Positions 39,201 through 51,700 of a stretch of 64,000 nt of DNA are shown here, in pieces. The translations under genes were made by a program, and so were the position numbers. The notes beneath the pieces are model-generated. The model saw nothing but the letters and a program-made list of their open reading frames with translations. It had not been told where the DNA came from and ran no database searches. The stretch's first letter is position 1, and each line of letters begins with the position of its first letter. Where the stretch lies: positions 337,327-401,326 of the forward strand of contig VZRR01013719.1 in assembly GCA_013398015.1 (NCBI GenBank). Direction: 5' to 3'. The stretch comes from Oreocharis arfaki. Its lineage: Eukaryota > Chordata > Aves > Passeriformes > Paramythiidae.

Positions 39201-42200
39201 ATGTTCTTACCAAACATTGCAACACTTCTTTTTTCTTTTCTAAAGTCTTCAATTTATTCTTGTAGTGAATGATACTCTTTTTGGGTGGTGCTGTTCAGAA
39301 AAAAAGAACTGTTTTAAGCTGCTCTTGGTATATAAAGTAATCCATAAGGTTTACACTTGATGCAAAAATTTTTAGGCTGTTGGCAGGGAGTCTATGTTTT
39401 TAAAAGTTTTTCTGTTTGCTGGATTTCATGTACTTTCATTTTCCCTTTGAAGTGTTTGGGAGAGAGCAGAAGGGGAAATACTTCATTATGTCCATGAATT
39501 ATTCAGGTACAGTTCTAGCAGCTAACATTACTTTAAATAGCTCAAGGTCTTTCTTTTTCCTTGAGTATGTCTCAGTTTTCATTCTTATGCTGATTGTATG
39601 CCATGTTCCTTTGTTGAATACAATTTTGATGAAGTACTATCCTTCGGCAATCTTTAGAAATCATTTCAGTCTTGAAATAAGTATTTAAGTCTGTTCTTCT
39701 CCAGCATCAGATATTCAGTGACCCTCAGTAGATACAGGTGAATTGTCATACGTGTGGCTTTACGAAAAATCAGATTATTCTCCCTAGAGTGTGTTTTCTA
39801 TATACTTTGCAAAAGCATTGATCTCAAATAGCCTCCCACATATATTCCTACACTGAAGGAAGAAAGGAATCTATAGTATTAAATATTAACATACTGTTAT
39901 ACTCAGAGGAATTTTACAAACCACATTTAGTACATCATTTCAATGGGGAAGCATGAACATGGAATCCTCACATTTTGGAAATGTCCCTCCCTCTCCCACC
40001 AATAATGTATGAAAATCTGTGTTTAGAAAATATTTAAGAACAATAACACAGAGGAAGACAATTAAAAAGATGTGTAGGGGCCAATGTGAGAAGAAAGGAA
40101 AGCAAAACAGACCCCAAAGTGAGTTTAAAATACTGTTCTTTTAGTTCTAAAAATATCTTTGAAAATCCAGTGATCACTGCAATAATCACTTATGCAAATG
40201 AGATAATTGCTATTATTTCAAGGGGTAGAGAAGTGTTAGAAAATTATTCCCCTGAGGTTTAGGGCTTACCTGATATAGTCTAAAGAAGCAGTGGGGCAGA
40301 ATTACAGACAGTTGAGCAGAAATGCATCTCTGTGTGTATGTGTGTCTTGGGTTTCCAAGAGGGATGCCCATGACCAAAGCTCAGCTGCTCAGTTTAAATT
40401 GCAGCAGCAGTGAGAATTTTGCAAGGCAAGCATCAGAGGAAGTGCAGTGACAAAACAGTGTCAAACAGTGCAAAGCTTGACCAAAAGATCCATTAAATAT
40501 TGAAATGTAGTCAATATGTTCAGGTTCATGACAGTAGGCTATAGCAATGTATTTATAACCAGAGTTAACTCCTGTGTACTTTTTTCAGCCATGGATGTGT
40601 CCAAGAGAAACGTTTTTGGACTGAGTAATTGCAGTCATGCCAATGCTTCAGTCTTGTAGCTTAAGTTGCTTACTGGACCTCAGGTTCTGAAAGCCCTTGA
40701 AAAATCTCTGAGCAAATAGTCAAGATTTTGTTGCAGTATCACAATACAGCAATGAAACGGGAATCTCAATCTGTGTAAAAGAACCCGGAAATACACTGGA
40801 AAATGCAAGGCTCCAGTTTCACCCAGTGTGTGGTAACCAAAAACACTGGTCAGGAAAAAAGATTGCATCCCCTTCCTCAGCAGAACAAGATTTGTCAGGG
40901 CTCAGTCTCTGAGAGGGTACCACTATAGCACTTGAAAAATATGCAGAAGTTGTTTGAGTATCACATTGACTAGGAACTGCATGCTAATTAGAATAAAATT
41001 ATAAAATAATAGATATAGCCCTCCAAAAATGCTGGTAATGACAGAGAATCTGTGTCTGCAGCCTTCAGGATCTTGGTGTTACTTGATTATTTCAATAGCT
41101 TAGGACCAAGAAGTCTAGAATGAAGATGTGTGAAAACATGAAGAAGTGAATCTTCTGATTGGTGCCACTCAGTACTGGCTGATTCAAAGGGGCAGATTTG
41201 TTACCTAACCTAGTTATTAAACTTTGTGTATTAGCTGTAAATACTCAGTTCTGCATGGTTTTACCCTGCTCTGTTTGTATGTATTGTGCAATTGATACAG
41301 TTATGCTAGGTCCTTGCGGAATTGAATTACATTGCTTAACAAAATAATATATGTTAGTGTATTTGTGTATGCACATGTTGTGTTTTATTGCCATTTTTGA
41401 ATAGCAGAGTGGTCAATTTTTAGAGGAGTATTCTGTAATTCCATCAGCAGTAATTTCACTAGCTGTTTATATGTGTAAGTTAGTTATTTGGAATAATAAT
41501 TAGGAAAAAACACATGGTAAAGGAGCCTTCATAAAGAGATGTTATTTGCTTTTTATTATTTGAAAAAGCTGAATGGTAGATTTGCGACCTGTTATTTTGA
41601 GCGTTTTATATTATTTCCTACAAAAGCTGTTGTTATTTATTCCAGCTTTCAAACTCATTTTTAGTGCTGTCCTCTGAACTGAATAAGTATAAAAATAATC
41701 AAATACTTGGCTATTCTGGAAAGAGACTGAAATTTATGTATTATGCACTAGTTGTCTTTTGAGTCTCCCTTCTTAGGAAGGGAAACTGGGAAGAGAGAAA
41801 GGAGACAGGGAGGGTACTAAGGTGTAGGAAGGAAATCCTCTTCAAGAAGCCTGAGTAAACTTACTGGCTGGGGGGACCTGTGTGCCTAGTACATCTCTAT
41901 TACTAAAAGGTTTCAGCTGTTTCTGAGCTATAGCCATGTAAATCACTGTGTATCTTTTGGTACTAAGACTAGTCTTAGGTCATATTACTTAAGAATATTA
42001 AGGAAGTTGTGACTAGTTGAGTACCATTGAATTCAGTGAGTGCTATGTAAGATACCCAGCTGTCGGATGAAAGTACCAGTTTATGATGCTTGTGGTGGCT
42101 GAAAGAATTTTAAATAGGAAATTTGTTAATATGAAGTTACTGGTGCCTTGAAATATTCTTAGATTAGCATCCTGTTCTGCTTACAGCCACTATTGGTTAC

Positions 42201-45200
42201 CAAACATGTCTGAGCAATTGTACGAATCACTGCTTCTTATTCTGAGTTAGTCATGTTTAAATTGTTACTGCTAAATTCTTGTTTGAATAGAAACTTTTTA
42301 AAATAACAGTGGTAGGCCACCAAGTCAAAGGTGGAAAGGATGGTTGGCAAACTGAGTTGATTAGTTTTTAAACTGGTTGCAGGCTGTGTTGACCAGGAAA
42401 AACTGAGACGTGGGGAAATGATTGACTAAGTTTGTTCACATGTTCCTCTCACAGGTTATGATCAACTTCCAGATTGACTAGAAGAAAAAAGCACCATCAC
42501 ATTAATTTGGAGTCTGTTATAAAGGCAAAAATGGTAGTAGAAGTCAAGCAGACACTGGAAGTAGGAAGTATGTCTTAAGGCTTCTGAGGGGCTATTACAG
42601 GGTCAATAAAGAGGTTTTTGCTGCAAGGTTGTGCCTTACCTAAATGGTTTGCCTACTAAAATAAATAAAAGGTATGCCTAAATAGACAACAAATGGTTCC
42701 TTGAGATCTTGATGGAAGATTTGTTCTTTTTCTTTATGTAGCAAAGCCTTGAAACTATTCACTTGGAATGCTCTTTAGGGCTCGTTCTCTCTTTAATTTT
42801 TTTAATATTTAATTGTGTTATACTTCAAAGACTGGCGCAGCAGTGGTGAGGGGAAGAATGGGCAAAGGGTCAAGAGATATTAAACTTTTAAGGAAGTTAC
42901 AATTTTTGCTAATTGTCATAGCAACGAAGGAGTAATGAATCCTGGTGAGGAAGCAGAGGGGTGGAGGACATTGGTGTGTATTCGCAGCAGTACCACTGAG
43001 CTGTTCTGTGACACTATTCAGGTCATTCTAAAAGCTTGCCTCTCTTATTTTCTAATTACATGTTTTCAGAAAATATTACTTAGTCAGAGCAGCCTTGGAA
43101 ATCTGACTAACGCTCTCTGCTTGGGTGGGCTTTTATGTATTCGTGAGTTTGTGTTTGGTTTGTGTCCATGGAAGAACTCTGCCCACAGGTGAGTGATCAG
43201 AGCAGGGGATCAGCTGCACTGCCGTCATTGACATCCTTGGCGGTGGAGCAGCCCCGTCAAGCCCTTGTGCTTGCCATGATGGACAGTAGCTGCTTTTAAT
43301 TTGTTTGGTCCCAGTCCTGTGATTTGTCCCTTTACAGAGAACAAGCGAACTCCTGGGAACAGAGGGAGACTATTTCCCTGGAGGAGGTACTTACAAGAAG
43401 AATAAACCTTTTTGGGAAGGGGGGGGCTTTTTTTGTCACTTTAGCTTGCCTGCTGTTGTTGGTGCAGTCGAAGAGGCTGTAGGAAAAGGGAAGGCAAGGG
43501 GGTCATGAGGTGCTTTGGGAGGGCAGCTGAGAGCCCTCAGCTCAGGTGGATGAGAAGAAGTGTTGCTGTGCGGAGCAGGATGTACATCAGCCTTGCACAA
43601 CAGAGAGGACAGATGGAGCAAGGTTTGCCTCCACTCAGTGTTACAGAAAGTGAAGATCTTCCTGAAAGGCAGTAATAAGCAGGAGGAGAGTTGAATACAA
43701 ACTTTTTTCTTTTGGTCCCTCTTACACGGTTCTTAGTTTAGAAAATTGTGTTTCTGTTTGTGTTTGTTAATTCCAAATCAAATGGAATTTGTTTCTTGAT
43801 GAAGGCTGTGAGTCACTGTGTTTTTGCAGGCAATCTCCCAGGATTTCAGACCACACATAAATTACTGCACAAGATGTAGGAGATGCTTAGTTAACATGAA
43901 TTCATTGCTCCTTGCTAGTATAGCTTATCAAAGGATGCTCAGTATCAATACCAATGGATTCAGTTGGTCAGCTGTAATATAGACAATATTTTTAAGGTAA
44001 AGAACAAACCTGTGTACTCCAATCTTTTTATGTTTTGCCTCTACTGGCATGAAAAACTTTTAGCTGTTGCTTAAAAACTACAGGGATCATTCTTCTGGAC
44101 ATTTTCACCAAATTTTTTTGTTATGTTGATAAAAAAATATGTAAACAAAGTATGTTGTACATTCTCTGAGTTTAATATACCATTTGATTAAGCTTGAGTG
44201 CATAATAGCATCTAAATTTAAAAAGGGAGCAAAAAATATAGTAACAGCATTAGCAATGGGTTCTGTCTCTCATAAGAGGTTTCTTGTGCTGATGGTAAGT
44301 CAGGGAAAGAATGCAAGAAAAAGTCGTTGCGTTGCCCGTGTGTTGTTTGTTAAAGAGTAGAAAACAGAGTTTGAAGAAATAATTACTCCAAAGGGTTGAA
44401 TAGGTGCCAGTGGTGAATAGGAGTAAGAGGTGACATCTATTGTGGTGGGAAACTACTTAAAAGAGTTAGAAGGCACCTAAAAAAATATGGTTGGAACTGA
44501 AGTCAAGAAGGGCTTTTACTGGTTTGATGTATACTGCTGTCATATTTCTCTACCTTCTATACAGCAGATTGCTGTGCAGAGATCTCCCAGACAGCTCAGT
44601 GCTTTGGGACGGTAACCTGGTCTCTTTCACACCGATTTGTTGTGTTACATTAGTTACATTAATGTTGGGATCATGTGCGGTGCATAGGGTGCCAGCATCT
44701 ATCTCGTGCAGCATCTAATTACTTATTTACCTGTGGATGGACTGAAGAATTGAGCCCTGCAATATTGCTTGTTGGTTAGCAAACAAAATGCTAAGGCAGC
44801 TGGAGAAGGTGTTGTATTAGCTTTGATTAGGTGCTGGTGGCTGTGGAGAAAATCAGCGTATTACCACGTCAAAAGAAATGACCGTAGAATAAAATACACA
44901 TGGGAAGAAGATGGAGAATGACTATCCCCGTGTGTAAACCTGCCTTATCTGTCTGTGGTTAAGACTTGGCAAACAAAATTAATCACCAAATGGTAATGGT
45001 GACCTAAGCAGCTGCACTTCTGAGTCAGATTTCTTCTCTATGTAAGCCTTTGCCACCCACATAAATACTTAAAAATTCACGAGTTGATAATTCATGCCTG
45101 AATTTCCTGTTTATGCTAAATTTGTGTCTCTTTATCCGTTGGATAAATAGAACAGTAAATCTCTCTTCAAAGTATATTGGTAAGGGCAGACAGTGCCTAG

Positions 45201-45569
45201 AATTTCAAATTTTAATAAAAAACATGTACTGATACTTTTATGTTGTGCTAAAAATAACATTTTTATTCTTGATAAAAAGCTGTGATTAAACTCGCAAAGA
45301 CACAAAACCATCACTGAACAGTAAAAAAAAAAGGTCATGTAGATGGTATTACTTGTACTTCCGGGTTTTTTTGTTAAATATTTGACATCTTCTAAAAAGA
45401 GAATGGTGATAAACACATTTCAGGTTGGACAGTTGTTTCATACCATTTCTCACTATTCTAATGTTATCAGAAAATTTTTCTGTAGCTCTTGCTTAAATGT
45501 GTTTTCTAGATCTGATTGGAAATGATTTTGTGCAGAGCAATTTGGCTAAAACATCTGTCTAAATGCTTC
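36291..45569. other. Intronic sequence, no gene seen
   Basis: AT-rich intron leading to exon B. Two GC-richer patches stand out: about 38250-38940, which holds a short frame with a signal-peptide-like start (see findings), and about 43160-43640. Neither has a convincing pair of splice sites tied to an open frame. Confidence 0.55.
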
Positions 45570-45611
45570 TTTTTCTCTCTCTCTCTTTTTTTTTTTTTGA
45601 AAGTCTTTGAG
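45570..45611 (+). other. CCSER1: Splice acceptor of exon B, with a second AG 8 nt upstream
   Basis: A strong CT-rich and T-rich tract (about 45571-45598) is followed by two AGs: one at 45602-45603 and one at 45610-45611. Since exon A ends in phase 0, only the second AG continues the frame (GAT GTT TTG AAT, matching DVLNN of human CCSER1). The first AG would add 8 nt and reach a stop within six codons. The functional acceptor is therefore the distal AG. Confidence 0.8.
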
Positions 45612-45705
45612 GATGTTTTGAATAACTTGGGTTCCTGTGAGTTGGATGAAGATGACTTAATGCTTGACTTGGAGTTCCTGGAAGAGCAACATCACCATCG
45701 TTCTG
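45612..45705 (+). CDS. CCSER1: CCSER1 internal coding exon B (acidic segment)
   Basis: This is an internal exon of 94 nt: 31 full codons plus one base of a split codon. The peptide is DVLNNLGSCELDEDDLMLDL followed by EFLEEQHHHRS. From memory, the matching human CCSER1 segment is almost identical up to EFLEEQ and then differs (SLHPS where this sequence has HHHRS). The near-identity of a 26-residue acidic block makes the assignment strong and suggests the block is under tight constraint. The donor is TCTG|GTAAGT at 45706, a consensus site, leaving phase 1; a following G-start codon for Val would fit the human protein. The exon follows exon A in the transcript. It has no enzyme motif. The alternating Asp/Glu and Leu pattern could be a short interaction motif, which is an inference. 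Confidence 0.93.
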
Positions 45706-45711
45706 GTAAGT
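45706..45711 (+). other. CCSER1: Splice donor of exon B
   Basis: G|GTAAGT is a consensus 5' splice site. The frame stays open past it for about 20 codons, but the CCSER1-like peptide ends here. Confidence 0.85.
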
Positions 45712-48700
45712 CGGATAAATGCTGTCTGTCTTCAATGAGGTATTGTTATGATAGAAATATAAGCTAAATATGTTCAGTACAACTACTTGGAAATAAAAAG
45801 AAGTGATTTTCTTGGAAGGGGAAGCGTGGTATTCATTTCTTAGTGGTATTTCTAAATGTGTTTGTAATTAATCAGAAAAATGCTCTTTACACAGCACTTG
45901 GTCTTCATATGGTCAGTTATGAAATGGAAATGATTTTTACAGCTACAGAAGAATTTCAGTACCAAGGGCAGACCCATCTGTTTTCCTAAGTACTTAAAAC
46001 AACTGCTGCCTACCCCAGGCACTTAACAAAAAGAGCATTGCTGGAATAATAGCGATCACATTTTGTGTGTGCCAGAATAATATTCTTCTAATAAAGAAGG
46101 TTTGTCTTGAAGCATGAGCGTAACTTGGTAGTTTCTCTCATGGGTGGTTAAAGCCCTCTTGCACTGCCTTGATTAATAACAATAAACTGTTGCTATATAC
46201 TGTGTTTACTAGCATTTTATGATAGGATTATGCAAGGTAAGTGAAGAATGCTGCATTTCCTTTGGCTGGGATGTGAGTCAGCAGGGCCTTGTCTGTGAAT
46301 AGAAGTCTTGCTAACTCAGCAGGGTTTGGAGAGTCTTCAAACCTATGTGAGATTTGTGCTTGATCCCAGGTAGAGTTCTGAGTTTGTACTCTGTTGTGAC
46401 ACTCTGTTCTGGCAGTGCTGTGCATTTAAGGAGGAGTAATTCTCACCCTCTCTTTCGCCTGCTGTTCCCTGATCCCAGTTTCTCCATTCACCCACGTAGG
46501 TGCCCGCAGTGCACATTCCTGCAAACTCATGTGGAACTGGGGTTTCTGGAACATGTGCTGGCTGGTGTGAGCCATCTTCAGTTCTGGTCCCTTCTATGAT
46601 GCAAATTTAGCAATGTTTGCAGATAAACTGCTTGAATTATGCTCCTGTTTGATATTTTCTGTGTATGATTATTTTGTGACACATCTGAATTATCTCTGTG
46701 ATAATTCTATTTAACCATTGTACTGTGCTTTTTGAACTCGTTTGCCTATCTTCTTATAGGATGAAACATCTGTTTTCTTTGATAGAGAGTATGGAGTGTT
46801 GCAGAAGTAATATGTGCATGATCATAGTTTTCTAAATTATTGGGAGCTGAGATACAACAAATGAACTGCACAGGAAGTGCCCTTTGTAACCTGTACTGAA
46901 TAATGCTGTTAACTGGTTACAGGAAGTGAAATGGTGGGTAAAGAAATGTGGTTTCAAAAAGCTTGAAAAACAAACATTACATTTTATAACATATAATCTT
47001 ACAGGGTTTAGGGTTATTTATTCCCTGGACCTGTTGGAAACAAATTAACTGGCAGAACCGTTTTCCATAAATAAACTTCCCTAACGTGTTTCACTTGGCT
47101 TGACCTTTGTTTTCCCTCTTTTTTCACAAAGCACTGAATTAACAGTGAAAGAAAAGTTATGTCCAGTATATGATTACAATGATTTGTAGCAGCTTCTAGA
47201 ACAGCTAAGATAATAGTGTCTGAACGACATACTTGATAGAGAAGTAATTAAGATGGAGATGTGATATGACACATAATCTTCCTGCTCCTGGCTTATTATC
47301 CAGAGCAAATGAGATGCTTTTAAAACAGAGATCTACACTGTCCTTTGAAGAATGGTGCCCATTTCTATTCTGAGCACTAATGTAGAGACGCACATTTCGG
47401 TATGCACAGTGTCGTTTAACACAAATGTGTTTATTTTAGTAGTATTTGCTCTTTGGTTTTATTTGTAAGGTGGTGAATCTAGCTGCAAAAAAATTTAGGA
47501 TTTCCCTAGCTGTCACTTTTAAGTCATTCAGTTAGAAGAAAGATTTAGAAGGATAGAGCCACAGTATGAGTTGACTCAATTTCACCAAATAAAGCTGATG
47601 TCTTTATATTGGATTAGGATGTGGCACAAAATGGTTAGTGTGGTTGTAAGTCATCATCTTAATTTACATTAAGATTTTGAGGTAATATGCTTGATTTTTA
47701 GTGATTTAGCGTTTGAATACCGCTGAAGTGCATGAGAGCCTTGAACTAGATACTGACATCGAAACACTTTTAACAAATTGCTTTTCTGGTTCCTCTGTTA
47801 AGTTGTGGCCAGCTTCCGGGATTTAAGACTTCAACAAAAATTCTTTTTAGTAATTCCAAGTCAATCCATTCTCTGTTTTAACTTCTGGGCTTGCTTGTTT
47901 TCTTCCGAGAGGAAAGAATTCTATTCATACCTAAATAGAATTCTTCTAAACTCTTTCATTTAAATTACATTATCAATTACTTTTGATGCAATTTTTTTCT
48001 ACAGTCATCAGAATACAGAAGTGATCAAGTGATCACGTTGAAGACATACAGTTAATTTAATGCAGAACTTTGCACTTTTATAAATGCTTTAGATTGAAAG
48101 TGATCATCTTTCTGGGCATGTACGTCTAAGCTCTTTCAGGGATTTGGGAGGCAATGTATGGTTTTTAAAAGATTTTTAATCCTACCCGCTTCAGAAACAA
48201 GAAGAGAACAGATTGCACATGGAGGATGAGCCAGTACTGTTATCATAGAATATATTATTCTAATGGAATTTGAATAAAACCAAAGGACTGTTAAATCCTT
48301 GGAGAATGTGGCTGGCATGAAGAGTAGATGATTTTTCGCGATTTTTGCCAGCAGCAGGTTTGTTGAACTCTTTGTAAAGGCTTCTTTAAAACAATGGGCG
48401 TGAGAGTTTACCTATGGCTCGCTTCAGTAGAATTCAGTCAAGACAATTGCAGGCATACAGATTTGTGAGCCTACTTTTGTTAGAGGTTAAACAGATGTGC
48501 TGTCTATTTTATAGAAGATTCAGCCCTGTATTATGTCAGCTTTACACATTTAAGCCATTTCATTGAACTCTTTCTTTACCCTCCTGACAAGGTCCTCGTG
48601 TTTCTCTAATGCTTGCAAGGGATCTGTGTATCTGACATTGACATGTGTGTCATACTGAAGTCAGCTGAGAGTTAATGCATGTGTTCTTAGTCTGTTACCA

Positions 48701-51700
48701 AAATGAAGGTGTTCATGAGTATAAAAATCCTGCACAAAATGCTGCTTTTTGAATGGAAGCATTAAAATTATGCTCTTCTGGGAGTTAAAGGTATTAGCAG
48801 TACTGTGACTATTTGTAGTACAGTAAAAATACTGTTGATATTCTATGTACTGATGCTGATTATAGCATTTATGTGGTTAAGGCCATCAGTCCTAGGGCCA
48901 CATTGCCATTCACTTGTGCCCCATTTGGCTCTTGATAAACAATTCTGTGGAGAACTACTATGGGGAGTAATGTTCCAAGAGAAGCTCTAGTCAGTATTTT
49001 AACAAGTAGATTGAAATATGAAGACTTATAATTGGAAAATTATTCAGTTCTTTCTTCAGTTGTTACAGAGGGATAACAAAGGAATAGCTAAGAGTAACTA
49101 TTCTTTAAAAGGCTATGAAAATTTCTAATGACAAATTATATTAATTCAAGGGCTAACATAACATTTTTAACTTGAATATCAGAAACTCTTCCACGGTCAG
49201 GAGGCTGTATACAGCAAGCTGTGTGATTTAAACAGAGCAATTCTGAAGGGTACTTCCCCAGTTAATAAATACTGTTGATGAATTGATTAATGGCGAATTG
49301 AGAAATTCTCTTAAATGCCATTAGGAGCTCCAGTTTTTTAGAGATTTGTTTTTTAACAAAGATAAAGACACGATTTACGGTAGTTTCTGCTTTTAGCTGC
49401 TGTGGCTGCAAAGAACGGTATTTGTTAGTGTGAGGCTATGTCTCTGTGCTGCAGCTGACAATATAATACTAATTTAACAAAATAATTATGTCATATTGGT
49501 CTTCCACAATTTTAGTGACCATTTATGAATAGAAAATAAGATTATATTGGAAATATTTCTGAGAGAATTGACTATTAAGGAGTTTTAAAGAGGACCTACG
49601 AGCCAGTTGGCAGGCAAGGAGATGTTGTTCCACAAAGTGGAATGTGTGTTAATTAAAATGCAGAGATAGAAAGGAGAAAGAGACAAAGATCTGTTACCTC
49701 TTTCATTGTTTGTGGTGGTTTTTATTTATTTATTTATTACTCCAACTCATTTTTTCTCTTGTGTACTTGTTCTGTCCTCTCAGCTTTTCCCTAATGAGCT
49801 GGTTGCCCTCCAGCAGCATCCTCGTGAAATGGGGTTCCTGCAAAAAGGTGCTATAAATCTTTATGAGTACCAGCAAATCAAAAAATATCCCTAACTTTTG
49901 GTCTAATCATACAATAGGATTTAAGGAGAACCTGCAAACCTCAGGCAGATGCTTCTACTTTGGGTATAGATGTCTGTGTTTTGCTGGTCTTAGCATGGCT
50001 TTAGAAGTCTGGAATTCCCTCATTTCTGACTTTGTCTCCGTGAGCGAGTTTACTACTTTAATTTACTACTTTTGCTTCTGTTTTAAAGGCTGTATTGTAG
50101 AGATAAAGAATGTAAGACAGAGACATTTTATTATCCCACCTAACACAATTGCTTTGAAATTTAATAAAATAATATTTATATAGTACTTGGTGAGTGCAGA
50201 GCACTACTGCATACAAATTCAAAATGTTAATCAATGTGATTTGCTGAGAGTTTTGCATACTGTTCTTAAGCTGGAATGCTTAAAATGAAGCATAATATGA
50301 CGTACATGGTGAGTCTTGAGGGTGCCTTTTTATTAATCTAAGTAAATTAGACTTTTAAAATATGCTGCAGCGTTGGTTTCCGGTTGTAAAAGAATGAAGT
50401 CAGTGGTTTCTATAGCGGGAAGCCATTGCTGGTTTATGGAAAGTGACAGCATTAATTTAACCTCATTCATTTTCCTTTTCCCTCATGAAACATGACATAT
50501 TTGATTCCAAGTATTGATTAGTCAAATGTATGAGCAAGACCTTTTTATTCAGTGGTACAAGCAGTGGGGAATTTATTCAAGCAATGCACGTTAATGTGCG
50601 TGAGTTGTGTGCTGGTGTTGTGCCATAGCCCATTGAAAACCAAATGGTTTTATGTGGTTGGTCATTAAATCAGGACTGCAGCAAATACTAGCCTTTTCTG
50701 AAAGTTCACAAAGCACAGCTGTCCAATGGCTTTGGTAATTCCTTAAGTATTCGCCGTTGGTGGCATGAAACAGGTGCCCTGCATCTTCCTGCAAAGATGT
50801 GTGTGTGTAGCTGGGATTTGCAGCGAGTGGTCTGGCTGAAAGTTGGGGGACTGCTCCTGGTGCTGAATATTAAGCACATGCTCCTGTCTCTACCCCATCA
50901 GGCTCCACGCTACGCAGTGACTATTCATGGGTTTGATATTGATTAGCTGTGTGCCCAGACTGGCCTGTGCATCCATCATGTTGTGGCTGGAATACTTGCT
51001 GAATAGTTTTGAATAATGTAGCTTGCTAAAATTTTTAGGAGAGATTTGTCTTCGGCCGGTGCTTTAACCGTTTTGGATTTAATGCCTCAGCCTCAGCTGA
51101 AAAGCTGTGACCCAGTGTACACACGAAGCATAGTTACTTCACCCAGCATATTTCAGAAATGAAATTATACATCTTATTTGCTGGGGGGGAAAAAAAAAGT
51201 GGAAATAGGAAATTTTATGTGAATATGAAACTTTAAAATCCATTGAAATCCATCAAAATGTTATTTAGCTCTTAAAAAACCAAACACTTTCAGAGATGGA
51301 ACGCATTTTGATCAAACCTAAGTTAAGACCATCTCTATTAGAAGCATTTTAAGTGTGTTCTTAACTTGAAAACGTGGTAGTACATGTTTTGGTACTTGCT
51401 CAAGGTTTATCAATGAAACGGCAGATTACAGCATGGGTTTTGCAGAGTGAGGGGAAGGCAGAAAGGTTTTTGAGGTGGACACACAATTTAAAAATACTTA
51501 ATGTAAATGTCAGTTTAGGCATTCATTATATCAGAATATGATCTTTTACATCACTACATTAGATGTTAGCAGCCTCACCAACAAAAGCACAGTGTGCTTG
51601 TTTTTTTAGGAAGCAAACATCTTGCATTTGTATTGTATTTCTTTTAAATCCAGCCAGCCTGCAGATCAATTGCCATCAGTACCCATCCAAACTAAATTGT

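Larger units (their letters stand above)
2739..45611 (+). other. CCSER1: CCSER1 large intron between exons A and B (42,873 bp)
   Basis: The intron begins GTGAGT at 2739 and ends TTTGAG at 45611. It is phase 0. At about 43 kb it is long for a bird, but CCSER1 is known for very long introns in other vertebrates. I found no additional CCSER1-like peptide on the + strand between the two exons. The repeats and odd segments inside it are listed separately. Confidence 0.85.

Noticed and set aside
45604..45611. Eight extra bases (from the upstream AG) as part of exon B
   Set aside because: With exon A ending in phase 0, inclusion gives an early stop, while starting at 45612 matches the CCSER1 peptide directly.
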